A stretch of 64,000 nt of DNA, taken from positions 1,426,001 to 1,490,000 of the forward strand of contig NZ_JACYGY010000001.1 of NCBI RefSeq assembly GCF_015221875.1. The letters are read 5' to 3'. Source of the DNA: Dyadobacter subterraneus. GTDB taxonomy: Bacteria > Bacteroidota > Bacteroidia > Cytophagales > Spirosomataceae. Position 1 is the first letter of the stretch, and each line of letters starts with the position of its first letter. Positions 44,658 through 53,524 of this stretch are shown one piece after another. A model generated the notes under the pieces. It did no database searches. It was not told the origin of the DNA and worked only from the letters and a program-made list of their open reading frames with translations. Position numbers and translations under genes: made by a program.

Positions 44658-45389
44658 ATGAATGTATCAGAAAAAGTAAAAGATTCTTATTCTTCCCAGT
44701 ACGACGAAAAATCGGTTGCCTGGCGAACGATGGGTGCCAAATACAAGGCGCAGAATATCATCGAACTAGCCAAAAACATAAAATTTGAAAACGTTCTGGA
44801 AGTAGGAGCGGGAGAGGGAAGCATTCTTTACTGGTTATCGAAATGGGATTTTTCCAAGAATCTGAATTGTGTAGAAATTTCTGAAAGTGGTATTGAAATG
44901 ATCAAGTCAAAAAATATTGAGCATTTAAAAGATGTTCTTCTTTTTGACGGATACAAAATTCCTTATCCTGATAATCACTTTGACCTGGTGATATGCTCAC
45001 ACGTGATGGAGCATGTTGAGCACGAAAGAATATTGCTTCGTGAAATAAAAAGGGTTTCCAAAAACCAGATTTTTGAAGTGCCGATCGATTTTTCGTTTTA
45101 CGTTGATAAAAAAATAAAACATTTTCTGGCTTACGGGCATATCAATATTTATACTCCAGGTCTTTTTCGTTTTCTTTTGTTGTCCGAAAACTTCGAGATC
45201 GTAAAAGACAAATGTTATCTTTTTCAGGATGATGTTTTAAAGCCGCTTTATGAAAATAACAAGACAGGTTTTTATATTGTAAAACTGAAAATGTTTTTTC
45301 TGAAAATGTTCCCTTATCTTCTTGGTATTAAGCCAAATGCATATGTAGTTTTGACATCAAAAACGGACAAGGATCTTTCCATTTTTTAA
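44658..45389 (+). CDS. class I SAM-dependent methyltransferase
   Basis: 243 residues. The glycine-rich SAM site is VLEVGAGEGSILYW at about 45-58. The post-I acidic residue is in LNCVEIS, and motif post-II is FDLVICSHVMEHVEHE. Motif content places it in the Methyltransf_11/25 group. A long C-terminal part (about 160-243) is hydrophobic in places and may bind the acceptor. Substrate unknown. Confidence 0.82.
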   Translation: MNVSEKVKDSYSSQYDEKSVAWRTMGAKYKAQNIIELAKNIKFENVLEVGAGEGSILYWLSKWDFSKNLNCVEISESGIEMIKSKNIEHLKDVLLFDGYKIPYPDNHFDLVICSHVMEHVEHERILLREIKRVSKNQIFEVPIDFSFYVDKKIKHFLAYGHINIYTPGLFRFLLLSENFEIVKDKCYLFQDDVLKPLYENNKTGFYIVKLKMFFLKMFPYLLGIKPNAYVVLTSKTDKDLSIF

Positions 45390-45440
45390 TATTTTTTTGT
45401 CATAGACGATCTCATTTTATCCGTTCCGACACCTGTTCCG

Positions 45441-46127
45441 GTGCTGGAAATTATTTACAGGGACGCAGACCTAATAGCGATCAATAAACCCCATGGACTT
45501 CTTGTCCATCGCTCTTTCATAGCTGCGGATACATCTGAATTTGCTGTACAAATCCTTCGTGATCAGATTGGACAGAAAGTTTATCCTGTTCACAGACTGG
45601 ATCGTAAAACGTCCGGAGTCCTTCTTTTTGCCCTGAATGACCGGATGAACAGCCTGATGCAAATGCAGTTTCAGGATGGAAAAGTTGAAAAACATTATAG
45701 TGCTATTGTTAGGGGATTTACACCCGATTATCTGGAAATTGACTATCCCCTGAAACGTGATGACGGCGTAGTTCAGGATGCATTTACTGCTTTTGAAACC
45801 TTACAGAAAACTGAGCTGGATTTGCCTTTTGGAAAACATCCAACCAGCAGATATTCGCTTGTAGATCTGCATCCGACTACCGGCAGAATGCATCAATTGA
45901 GAAAACACATGGCGCATATTTTTCATCCGATCATCGGCGACAGGCCGCATGGCTGCAACAAACAGAACAAATTTTTCAAGGAACATTTTGAAATGGATTC
46001 CATGCTTTTGCACGCGCGGGAAATAAAATTTTCACATCCTGATACTGAGAATATTATAACCATTTCTGCTGATTATCAGCCAGAATTTAAAAGAATGCTG
46101 AATGCGCTTAAATTCCTGATTTCATAG
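45441..46127 (+). CDS. RluA-family pseudouridine synthase, TruC-like
   Basis: 228 residues from GTG at 45441 (MLEIIYRDADLIAINKPHGL), the typical RluA start. Catalytic Asp lies in VHRLDRKTSGVLLFA at about 50-64; other motifs are VDLHPTTGRMHQLRKHMAH and IIGDRPHG. With 228 residues and no S4 domain, it fits TruC, which modifies uridine 65 of tRNA, rather than RluC/D, which carry an S4 domain. Site specificity is inferred. Confidence 0.85.
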   Translation: MLEIIYRDADLIAINKPHGLLVHRSFIAADTSEFAVQILRDQIGQKVYPVHRLDRKTSGVLLFALNDRMNSLMQMQFQDGKVEKHYSAIVRGFTPDYLEIDYPLKRDDGVVQDAFTAFETLQKTELDLPFGKHPTSRYSLVDLHPTTGRMHQLRKHMAHIFHPIIGDRPHGCNKQNKFFKEHFEMDSMLLHAREIKFSHPDTENIITISADYQPEFKRMLNALKFLIS

Positions 46128-46157
46128 GCTTTCAAATTTGTGCCGGGAGAAAATTAT

Positions 46158-46197
46158 AGATCTTCTTTTTAAAGTCACGCAACCTGACAGAAGATCT
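46158..46197. repeat. inverted repeat upstream of the lipoprotein gene
   Basis: AGATCTTCT and AGAAGATCT, nine perfect bases, 22 bases apart, in the 116-bp spacer before the lipoprotein start. It may form a leader hairpin or be a terminator of the pseudouridine synthase gene. Confidence 0.4.
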
Positions 46198-46243
46198 GCC
46201 CGTATTGGCTACAAAACCAATACTTACCCCTAACAAATTTTAT

Positions 46244-47104
46244 ATGAAAGCTAAAAGTTTAATTCGTTCTGTTGTAATGATGGGATGTCTGGCAGTGGCA
46301 GGTTGGTCATGCAGTTCCGATGACGACGATGCTCCGGTAGTTGTTCCGCCAGTTCCGACCTTTGATGTTGCTCAAAAATCAACAGCCTTGTATGGAAATG
46401 TACTTGTGGATCAGAAAGGCAAAACGCTGTACTTTTTCACAAAAGATGTGAATGGAACTTCGGCATGTACCGGTGGCTGTCTTGATGTGTGGCCGATATT
46501 TTCTGCCGCCGCTACTCCGAAACTGGATACCGGACTAGTAGCCTCTGATTTTGGTTCGATTACAAGAGCCGATGGAAAAACGCAGACGACTTTCAAAGGC
46601 TGGCCGTTGTACTACTATGCTCCGGATGCTGCCGCAGGCGATGTTAAAGGAGAAAATGTGGGAAATGTCTGGATTGTGGCCAAAAAATCTTATTCCATTA
46701 TGCTGGCAAACACGCAGCTTGTTGGAAATGATGGTAAAAATTACACCGCTGATTCGAAAGAGGGAACAGGTGACACGCAGTATTTTGTAGATGCAACGGG
46801 TCGTACTTTGTATGCTTTTGCAAAAGACAAAAAGAACAAAAACAATTACACAAAATCAGATTTCAGCAACGACGCGACCTGGCCTATCTGGGTTACCGAC
46901 TGGAAAGATGTTCCTTCCGCGCTGGATAAAACGCTTTTTTCTACCATTGATGTTTTTGGTAAAAAACAGATGACATACAAAGGCTGGCCAATGTATTATT
47001 TCGGACCAGATAATGCCACAAGAGGTCTGACAAAAGGTGTCAGCGTTCCAACTCCTGGTGTCTGGCCGATTATTCAAAAAACAACAGCAGCCGCTCCGGA
47101 ATGA
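46244..47104 (+). CDS. lipoprotein with two repeats of the PF03640 / COG4315 type
   Basis: I chose the ATG at 46244, which gives a lipobox (AVAGWSC) near residue 23; the longer frame starts at a TTG. The mature part carries two copies of a ~110-residue unit with YGNVLVDQKGKTLYFFTKDV and TGRTLYAFAKDKKNKNN at equivalent places, each ending in a GWP-YYF/GWPMYYF stretch. Such proteins are common secreted lipoproteins of unknown role. Each unit carries a Trp-Pro-x-Phe/Trp pair and the first has a CxGGC pair (ACTGGC), which might be a redox or haem-related site (inference). Confidence 0.85.
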   Translation: MKAKSLIRSVVMMGCLAVAGWSCSSDDDDAPVVVPPVPTFDVAQKSTALYGNVLVDQKGKTLYFFTKDVNGTSACTGGCLDVWPIFSAAATPKLDTGLVASDFGSITRADGKTQTTFKGWPLYYYAPDAAAGDVKGENVGNVWIVAKKSYSIMLANTQLVGNDGKNYTADSKEGTGDTQYFVDATGRTLYAFAKDKKNKNNYTKSDFSNDATWPIWVTDWKDVPSALDKTLFSTIDVFGKKQMTYKGWPMYYFGPDNATRGLTKGVSVPTPGVWPIIQKTTAAAPE

Positions 47105-47125
47105 TTTTTCGAACAGGATTTGTAC

Positions 47126-47153
47126 AAATAGCCGCCATTCCTGGCGGCTATTT
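47126..47153. terminator. bidirectional intrinsic terminator
   Basis: AAATAGCCGCC / GGCGGCTATTT with a 6-base loop between the convergent lipoprotein and cupin genes. Confidence 0.75.
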
Positions 47154-47157
47154 ACGT

Positions 47158-47517
47158 TTATGCTTCTGGCTCAAAACCGTCATTTTCTCCATCTTTGAGC
47201 ACAATGTAAGTTCTTGCCCAGCTGTCTTCACCAAGCATACGCCACTTATGTCCCGTGCTGGCCATATCCTGAGCAATCAGCACATCACCAGGTTTCATGA
47301 TGAAAGAAGTACCATTTGAAACTGTGAATTCTATTGTTCCGCGAAGCGTAATTACATACTGTGCCCTAGGTGCGGGATGCCAGTCAAAACCACGTCTTTC
47401 TGGTGGATCTTCCTGAAAGAAAAAATATTCGGCCTGAACCTGGTTCCAGTTTTTTACCTGACCTTTCTGAAAAGCAGAGGCTCCGTCAGTTGTCGTAAAT
47501 AGCCTGTAAGCTTTCAT
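47158..47517 (-). CDS. cupin domain protein
   Basis: 119 residues, single beta-barrel. Cupin motif 1 resembles GFDWHPAPRAQYVITLRGTI and motif 2 MKPGDVLIAQDMASTGHKWR, so His from each may bind metal. The size and lack of a second domain suit a small enzyme or sensor. It faces the propeller kinase with a 288-bp divergent spacer. Confidence 0.85.
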   Translation of the reverse strand: MKAYRLFTTTDGASAFQKGQVKNWNQVQAEYFFFQEDPPERRGFDWHPAPRAQYVITLRGTIEFTVSNGTSFIMKPGDVLIAQDMASTGHKWRMLGEDSWARTYIVLKDGENDGFEPEA

Positions 47518-47805
47518 GCAATTTTATATGGGTTTTTTTAATAATCAATTTTAGCATTCTAAAAGTTAGGCAAAAAACGTGTCAACTGCGTATATGCTGA
47601 TTGGTTTAATCGATTTTTTAATTTCATAACACACCTGCCTATGACCGATATCCGCTTTGTATTTATAAGATTTATTAAAAAAATTACAGAAAATGAAGAC
47701 AACGTGCCCGATTATCGTTCTATAAATCTAAATTAGCAGTAGTGTCGCTAACACGATCAGCATTTGTAGTTACATTTGGAAATTACGCATACACACGGCG
47801 GTATT
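47518..47805. other. divergent promoter region
   Basis: 288 bp with no gene between the cupin gene and the propeller kinase. AT-rich, no clear palindrome or -7 match that I trust. Confidence 0.45.
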
Positions 47806-50800
47806 ATGTTGTTGAAAAGATTAATCCTGTTATTTTTCTGTCTAATACAGATACCCGAAATATATGCACAGGAAATTAAAAATCCTGACTTTTTCATTGT
47901 GCATTATACGGATGAAAACGGGCTGCCGCAAAACAGCATAAAAGCGATTGTTAAAGGAAGATGGAATTTTTTGTGGCTGGGTACCGAAGACGGTCTGGTC
48001 AGATTTGACGGTCAAAAGTTTTACACTTTTAATAAATCGGAAATCCCTATTTTAAGTAACAGAATAGGCGGATTTATTCCTTTTACGAAAAATTATACGG
48101 TAAAAAACAGAGAATTCGCAGCACTTGGCGAGCGTGGTGACATTATAAAAATCGTTGCCGGTGGCCATGTAGGAGTAGATACCAGCACTTTTAGATATAA
48201 TACTCCGAATACGCCATCTATAAATGGTTTTAAAGGTAAAACCGATTTTATACAAAGCCTTCCATACCGTTTTCCACTTCCGGTAGACCGCAATCCTTTC
48301 TTGATCCCGGCAGGAAGCAATACATATTATGTCTGGTTTTTAGATAAGGTTGAATTTTTTATAAAAAATAAAAAGCAGTCATCGGTTCACGGCAAATTTA
48401 AAGAGGTTTTCTTAATCGATTCGCATCCCTATGCAACATTGCCAAATGGACGGTTTGTAAATTTGAAACCGGGATCAGCTAATAAAAATATCCGGCTTGA
48501 AGGCGATATTGCTAATGATGTGCTGTTTTCAAATAATCGGACCGATTGCAAATTGTTCTGGAATAATATTTCACAAAAGGCTCATGTGTATTTCAATAAA
48601 AAGTTTTATTCTTTAACAAGATCAGAAAATAGTTCGGTTCTTAGCACGCGACTTATTTTGAGGGATTTTGATTTTGACGAGTTTAATATTTCCACGGCCT
48701 ACTACGACGAAGAGCCGGGATATTTATTCCTGGGAAGCAATACGAATGGTTTATTTGTGCTGAGACGCAAAAATTTTGAAGCGAAAAAATTTGACGTCAA
48801 AGGAAGGGATAATGTATTTTATGCGCAGAAACCAGTTGGGAACAATGGAGTCCTTTCTTCGCAAGGTTTTTTGTTTGATAAATCTTCAACAGGAAGGGAT
48901 ATTTTTAACTTACCGATTTTCGTCGAAGATGATTCAAGATACTTCCTGGCGATGAATAGGGACAGTTCATTCTGGATCGGAAGTTCAGTTGCGCTTACTA
49001 AAATGGATAAAACCGGAAAAAAGAAACTGATGGTCTATCCAATGCAGGAAAAGTTTAAAGCGCTTTATGTTGACAATCATGATACTTTATGGATCGGCGG
49101 AACCAGGGATGTTTTATTTTTCTTGAATACGCTGGATCAAAATTCGGTTCCCAAAGTATTATTCAGAGGCTCATTTGGTGAAATTACCTGCATGTTAAGA
49201 CTTCCCGGACATGATTTACTTCTGGGAACGACAAAGGGACTTTTCAAATTTAATATTCAATCAAAACATCTGGAATCTTTAAAGGGAATCGAACAGGCCA
49301 ATATCAGAAGTCTTTATTATTCGAAAGGGGACACTTGGGTTACGACTTATGGAGATGGTTTATTTCATTTGAAAGGGAATAAAATTACCAAGCTTCCGCT
49401 GGATAAAAACCGTTTTTTGGCTACGTCTCATTGTATTGTTGAAGATAAAAACGGCTTTTTCTGGATTACTACTAATAAAGGACTTTTTCAGGTTTCAAAA
49501 ATGGACCTGCTGAGATTTTTGGATCAGAAACAGCAATTTGTTTATTATCTGTATTACGACAAAAGACATGGTTTTGCGACCAACGAATTTAACGGAGGAT
49601 GCCAGCCCTGTGCTCTGATGCTGGCGGACCGCACGATATCATTCCCGTCCATGGATGGGTTTGTATGGTTTAATCCTGAAAAAATAAAACCGGAACTTCC
49701 GGATAAAAATATTTATATCGACCGGATAGAACTCGAAGGAAATTCTGTTCAGGAAAAGCCGGAAATTGAAGTTCCGGACGATTTCAGACAATTGGAAGTT
49801 TCGGTTGTTACGCCATATTTTAATAACCGCAACAATCTCAGAATCGAATATTCTTTTCAGAAAGAAGGAAAAAATCCTGTTTGGCTGCCGGTTTCAAATG
49901 ATTTTGATATTCAGATACCTAACACATCGTCGGGCAGACATAATCTTTTAATAAGAAAATATAATGGATTCGGAATCAATAATTTTTCCGGAAAAACGCT
50001 TAAAATCTATATATGTCCGGCCTGGTACGAAACACCGACTTTCCGGTTTTTGGTTACCCTGCTTTCAATATTATTGTTCTGGATAATTCTCAGGCTGAGA
50101 ACTTCTTATCTGCTTAAAAAAGAAAGAGAAAAAAATCTTTATAAACAATATCATATCAGCCGTCAGATCGTGGCTGCCATAAATCATGACATCCAGACGC
50201 CGCTTCACTACATAAGCAATTCATTTTCTCAAATTCAAAATCGCTTGAAAAAGAATAATGCCAGTGATTATTTTATTTCCAGGATGAGCGAAGAAACCAT
50301 TAATACGATCAATTATGCCCGTTCGCATACGAGCAATCTTTTAAATTATATCAAAAGCCAAACCAGCAGCAGCCGGGACAAACTGAAAATCGATGAGGTT
50401 GCAGTTTATGAGATTATTCAACATTCGTCACAGATACTTACCGGAACAGCAAATCATAGGGAAATACAAATTATTAATCAGGTGCCGGAGGATTTTAAAG
50501 TTAAAAGTGATGCCCAGCTTTTATCTGTTGTTGTTCAGAATCTGCTCGACAATGCTGTGAAACTTAGTCTGTCAACAATCACGATTTCTTCTGTTGCGGA
50601 TGGAGATTTGAAAAGTATCTTAATTCGTGATACTGCAGGCGGAATTCCGGATGATATTTTAAAATGGCTCAACCATTCTTATAAATCCTATGATGACTGG
50701 CTTAGAAATTATGATTATCCGAATCATAAAGGTTTGGGACTGGTGATTGTGAAAGATCTTACCATTCTGCTTAATATCACATTGAGTGCGGAAAAGACAG

Positions 50801-50847
50801 AATCAGGGTCTGTGATCCGCCTTTTATTTTATGATAAAAACAAGTGA
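47806..50847 (+). CDS. sensor histidine kinase with N-terminal two-component-regulator propeller
   Basis: I chose ATG 47806 for its signal (MLLKRLILLFFCLIQIPEI, cleaved after AQ); the longer frame begins with TTG. The periplasmic part (about 30-640) has reg_prop blades such as FLWLGTEDGLVRFDGQKF and DTLWIGGTRDVLFFL, then a Y_Y_Y-like domain. A membrane segment is near 745-765 (FLVTLLSILLFWIILRL). The kinase has His794 in INHDIQTPLHYI, N-box VVQNLLDNAVKLS, and a G2-like GLGLVIVKDL; the G1 box reads DTAGGI instead of DNGxGI. It lacks receiver and AraC domains of hybrid versions, so a separate regulator is needed. Confidence 0.9.
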   Translation: MLLKRLILLFFCLIQIPEIYAQEIKNPDFFIVHYTDENGLPQNSIKAIVKGRWNFLWLGTEDGLVRFDGQKFYTFNKSEIPILSNRIGGFIPFTKNYTVKNREFAALGERGDIIKIVAGGHVGVDTSTFRYNTPNTPSINGFKGKTDFIQSLPYRFPLPVDRNPFLIPAGSNTYYVWFLDKVEFFIKNKKQSSVHGKFKEVFLIDSHPYATLPNGRFVNLKPGSANKNIRLEGDIANDVLFSNNRTDCKLFWNNISQKAHVYFNKKFYSLTRSENSSVLSTRLILRDFDFDEFNISTAYYDEEPGYLFLGSNTNGLFVLRRKNFEAKKFDVKGRDNVFYAQKPVGNNGVLSSQGFLFDKSSTGRDIFNLPIFVEDDSRYFLAMNRDSSFWIGSSVALTKMDKTGKKKLMVYPMQEKFKALYVDNHDTLWIGGTRDVLFFLNTLDQNSVPKVLFRGSFGEITCMLRLPGHDLLLGTTKGLFKFNIQSKHLESLKGIEQANIRSLYYSKGDTWVTTYGDGLFHLKGNKITKLPLDKNRFLATSHCIVEDKNGFFWITTNKGLFQVSKMDLLRFLDQKQQFVYYLYYDKRHGFATNEFNGGCQPCALMLADRTISFPSMDGFVWFNPEKIKPELPDKNIYIDRIELEGNSVQEKPEIEVPDDFRQLEVSVVTPYFNNRNNLRIEYSFQKEGKNPVWLPVSNDFDIQIPNTSSGRHNLLIRKYNGFGINNFSGKTLKIYICPAWYETPTFRFLVTLLSILLFWIILRLRTSYLLKKEREKNLYKQYHISRQIVAAINHDIQTPLHYISNSFSQIQNRLKKNNASDYFISRMSEETINTINYARSHTSNLLNYIKSQTSSSRDKLKIDEVAVYEIIQHSSQILTGTANHREIQIINQVPEDFKVKSDAQLLSVVVQNLLDNAVKLSLSTITISSVADGDLKSILIRDTAGGIPDDILKWLNHSYKSYDDWLRNYDYPNHKGLGLVIVKDLTILLNITLSAEKTESGSVIRLLFYDKNK

Positions 50848-50890
50848 GAATACGATAAGCAAATTTGCGGCTCATTAAACATGTTGAAAT

Positions 50891-51039
50891 TAAAATCAAA
50901 ACACCCGGCAGGGCCAGGTGTTTGAAAATTTACTCAACGTTCTTAAGTGTATTTTCTTTATTTAAAACGGGAAGCAAATTCTAAAATCAATGCTCCTGGC
51001 AGAACCAGGAGGTTGACGACTTACTCCACAATTTTAATT
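50891..51039. repeat. tandem imperfect hairpin repeat (two copies of about 58 bp)
   Basis: Copies at 50891-50948 and 50982-51039 agree at about 42 of 58 positions. Both hold TAAAATCAA, a stem-loop around GGCAG, and a downstream TTACTCNAC box. Stem 1 is AACACC-C-GGC / GCC-A-GGTGTT, stem 2 is CTCCTGG / CCAGGAG. One stem pair changes from A-T to T-A between copies. It lies just after the propeller kinase. Confidence 0.6.
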
Positions 51040-51053
51040 TCGTAACAGACGTA

Positions 51054-51674
51054 TTAAGAAAGAATCAGGTTGCACAACTGCACCGCATTCTTCATTTCCA
51101 GCTTCTTATAAAAATTGAATCTTTATTTATTAATCGCTGAAATTTTGCTGTTATGCATGTTTGCAGTTTCATTACTGGGCAATCTTAGGCAAATAAATTA
51201 CGCTATTATCAGCTCTTCTTCACTTAATAAAGCAATTTTTTCCTTTTCCATTGTCGCTTTCATACATTGCTTTAACAAAATATCGATTACATTTTCGCTC
51301 ATGTATCTTTTTCCCTGCATAACGGATTCAATACATTTTACCAGCTCGGTAGGGCAGCTGTTTTTTACCTGATAAGCACTTGCGCCGGCAACGAGTGAGT
51401 ACACCGCCATCTCATACCGGGGTTCCCCATCATAAATGATCACCGGCGTATTCGGCATGCTTTCTTTCACTAATCTGACAACTTCTGATTCACAGATATT
51501 TGATTCCTCCGCAAAACCAAGAATAAAAAGATCAGGAATTTGACTACCGAATGATTTTATAAAAGAGTCATAACTTTCGGATTCCAGTAAAACAGCATTT
51601 TCAAATTGTTCCTGAAGGAATAGACCAAGCCCTCTGCGAATAATGGGATGTCTGTCAATGGAAGCGATTATCAT
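51054..51674 (-). pseudogene. NarL-type response regulator, decayed (degenerate receiver, HTH with two in-frame stops)
   Basis: The intact part (51198-51674) encodes a 158-residue receiver-like protein starting MIIASIDRHPIIRRGLGLFL. At the phosphoacceptor site it reads DLFILG where an Asp is expected (Gly53), and one acidic-pocket Asp is Arg, while Lys104 in YQVKNS remains. Past its stop, the same frame continues as a LuxR-type HTH: LLSEEELIIA-stop-FICLRLPSNETANM, then HNSKISAINK-stop-RFNFYKKLEMKNAVQL, ending at 51054. The stops are TAA at 51200-51198 and 51125-51123. The frame aligns without gaps to the HTH of the intact regulator at 51988. An alternative is a shortened receiver-only protein that is still made. 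Confidence 0.8.
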
Positions 51675-51987
51675 TTTCTTGTATTTTTTCTGGCAGTATA
51701 ATCTGGTATTTTATTCCTGATTACAATGTTTGGAAACGGTGCTAATTAAATTTCAAGAAGATTATGTCAATGAAGTTTTGGTATGGATTTGTCTTAATAT
51801 TTTATATCAAGTGGTTATCCAGGCCGTAATTGGGTAGATAAAACTATTTACCCCGATTAAAATCAATCTTTTACGGTTTTTTTTCTGGTACAAAAGTAAT
51901 CCGGCCAACAGTTAAAAACACCAAAGTTAATTTTGTATTCTTGTAAATTATTTCAGTAATGTATTTAAAAAATTTGGTGTGATGTAG
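51675..51987. other. divergent spacer between two response regulator genes
   Basis: 313 bp, AT-rich, no gene. It contains a hairpin GGGTAGATA / TATTTACCC at 51832-51853 and an 8-base inverted repeat ACACCAAA / TTTGGTGT at 51918-51925 and 51973-51980, the last ending eight bases before the downstream start. The second could be an operator, but the wide spacing makes chance likely. Confidence 0.45.
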
Positions 51988-52662
51988 TTGAAATTCTACA
52001 TTAACGATTTAACTAAACACTCTATTCTAAATTTGAAAAATGTATTAATAGCAGAAGATCACCCCTTGCTAATCATTGGAATTGAATCCATGCTAATGGA
52101 ATCCATCCCTGATGCGACTATTTTTAAAGCCGCAGATTTTAAAAAGGCGTTGAATTTACTGGAAAAACACACTATTGATTTACTTGTAATGGACATCAAT
52201 CTCCCGCACGGAGATAAAGTCGGAATGGTTGAAGCTGTCAGATTGAAGCAGCCCAACATTTTGATACTGGTTTGTTCAAGTTATGAAGAACATTTGTATG
52301 CTCTTCCGTTTTTGAAAGCCGGTGCTAACGGATACATTTCAAAAACTGCATCAAGTGAGGAGTTTAAAACGGCGGTAGAGTATGTGCTAAATTCAAAAAT
52401 TTATGCAAGCCCGGCTGTGTTGAACAATATGTTTGGAATTCTTTTTAATACAAAAGGAAGTGATAGCAAAGCATTGGATAAGCTTTCGGTAAAAGAAGTG
52501 GAAATCGCCAAGTTATTGACAAAAGGTTTATCAACAAAAGAAATTGGTGAGCATATCAACTTATCTGCTTCTTCTATAAGTACTTATAAATCTAAAATAT
52601 TTGAGAAGCTCGGTGTAAATAATATCATTGAGCTGACAACTTATCTGGAACTGAACAGCTAA
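51988..52662 (+). CDS. LuxR/NarL family response regulator
   Basis: 224 residues if translation starts at the TTG at 51988; a later TTG at 52033 would begin at KNVLIAEDHPLL, the normal receiver start, and may be the true one. The receiver has Asp69 in LLVMDINLP and Lys in GYISKTAS. The HTH occupies about 163-222 (LSVKEVEIAKLLTKGLSTKE, INLSASSISTYKSKIFEKLG). It is the best candidate partner of the propeller kinase upstream, since the other nearby regulator is broken. Confidence 0.9.
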   Translation: MKFYINDLTKHSILNLKNVLIAEDHPLLIIGIESMLMESIPDATIFKAADFKKALNLLEKHTIDLLVMDINLPHGDKVGMVEAVRLKQPNILILVCSSYEEHLYALPFLKAGANGYISKTASSEEFKTAVEYVLNSKIYASPAVLNNMFGILFNTKGSDSKALDKLSVKEVEIAKLLTKGLSTKEIGEHINLSASSISTYKSKIFEKLGVNNIIELTTYLELNS

Positions 52663-52697
52663 TCCAGGTTTGTAAAATTCCGGTAAATTTTACAATA

Positions 52698-52731
52698 CAG
52701 CCGGACAAGACCAGTCTGGCAAGTCCGGCTG
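52698..52731. terminator. hairpin between convergent genes
   Basis: CAGCCGGAC and GTCCGGCTG pair perfectly (9 bp) between the response regulator and OmpH-like genes. The T run is short, so termination strength is uncertain. Confidence 0.55.
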
Positions 52732-52746
52732 CTGGCCGATTTAAGC

Positions 52747-53340
52747 TTATTTTTGTTTAAGCATTTGAGACATTCCGGTTTTTCTGGTGGACGCGGCCGT
52801 GCTGTCAACTCCCAGGTTTTTCAGAATATCTCTTGATAAATTGGAAGTGGAATCTTTTGCGTACAAAACTACTGGCCAAATATCTCCGCCATCAGGATTT
52901 AAATCCATGCGTAAAATAAAAGCATATCCTTTTTGGCGACCGGCAAAAATAATTGCCTCACTTACTTTTTGCCTGATCGGTGTAAACTTTTTACTGTAAT
53001 AATTTTGAAGTTCTGTCATAGAGCTGCTTTCAAAATCTTCATAGGATTTTTTTAAATTTTCAAGTTCCATCGCCTTATCGCGCAGGATAGTTTGCTCGGA
53101 TTTGTCTGCGACAAGCTTTTCAAATGCTGCGGATTTAGATTGATATTCATCAAATTTACCTTTCAGGATTTTTTCATACTGCTGACTTTTTACACTGATT
53201 TCCTGATTAAGCTTTTTGAATTCGGGCAGGTTTTCAATAATAAACTGCTGGTCGACATACCCGATTTTCTCAGTCGTTCCCTGGGCGAAACCAATTGTTG
53301 TCAACCCCAAAAATAGAAATAGTACAGTCAATTTTTTCAT
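52747..53340 (-). CDS. OmpH/Skp family periplasmic chaperone
   Basis: 197 residues from the ATG at 53338-53340; the longer frame adds ten residues before a signal (KKLTVLFLFLGLTTIGFAQ). The mature part starts with KIGYVDQQFIIENLPEFKKL and continues as a Lys/Glu-rich coiled coil (about 45-130), then a beta part with AIIFAGRQKGYAFILRMD. Skp/OmpH proteins hold unfolded outer-membrane proteins in the periplasm. The C-terminal tail is longer than in E. coli Skp. The gene is not next to bamA here. Confidence 0.88.
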   Translation of the reverse strand: MKKLTVLFLFLGLTTIGFAQGTTEKIGYVDQQFIIENLPEFKKLNQEISVKSQQYEKILKGKFDEYQSKSAAFEKLVADKSEQTILRDKAMELENLKKSYEDFESSSMTELQNYYSKKFTPIRQKVSEAIIFAGRQKGYAFILRMDLNPDGGDIWPVVLYAKDSTSNLSRDILKNLGVDSTAASTRKTGMSQMLKQK

Positions 53341-53524
53341 AAGAGCCAGTTGAAAAGAAAGGTGAAACATATTCTGGGAACGGGATTTTGAATATTTCTA
53401 TTGTATTAAAAAATGTTAAAAAACATAGACGTAATATTTTTAAAAGTCGCAGCGAATCAGGTTTGGGATTAAATATTAGGTTGGCACTAATATTGTATTA
53501 GGTCAATAAAATCGAGATAACACT

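Noticed and set aside
46158..46197. Riboswitch before the lipoprotein gene
   Set aside because: Only one simple hairpin is present and no known aptamer core was recognised.
49766..49951. Short frame inside the propeller kinase
   Set aside because: Out-of-frame shadow of a conserved domain.
51918..51980. ACACCAAA/TTTGGTGT as an operator
   Set aside because: The arms are 47 bp apart and only eight bases long; chance is likely, so it is mentioned but not claimed.
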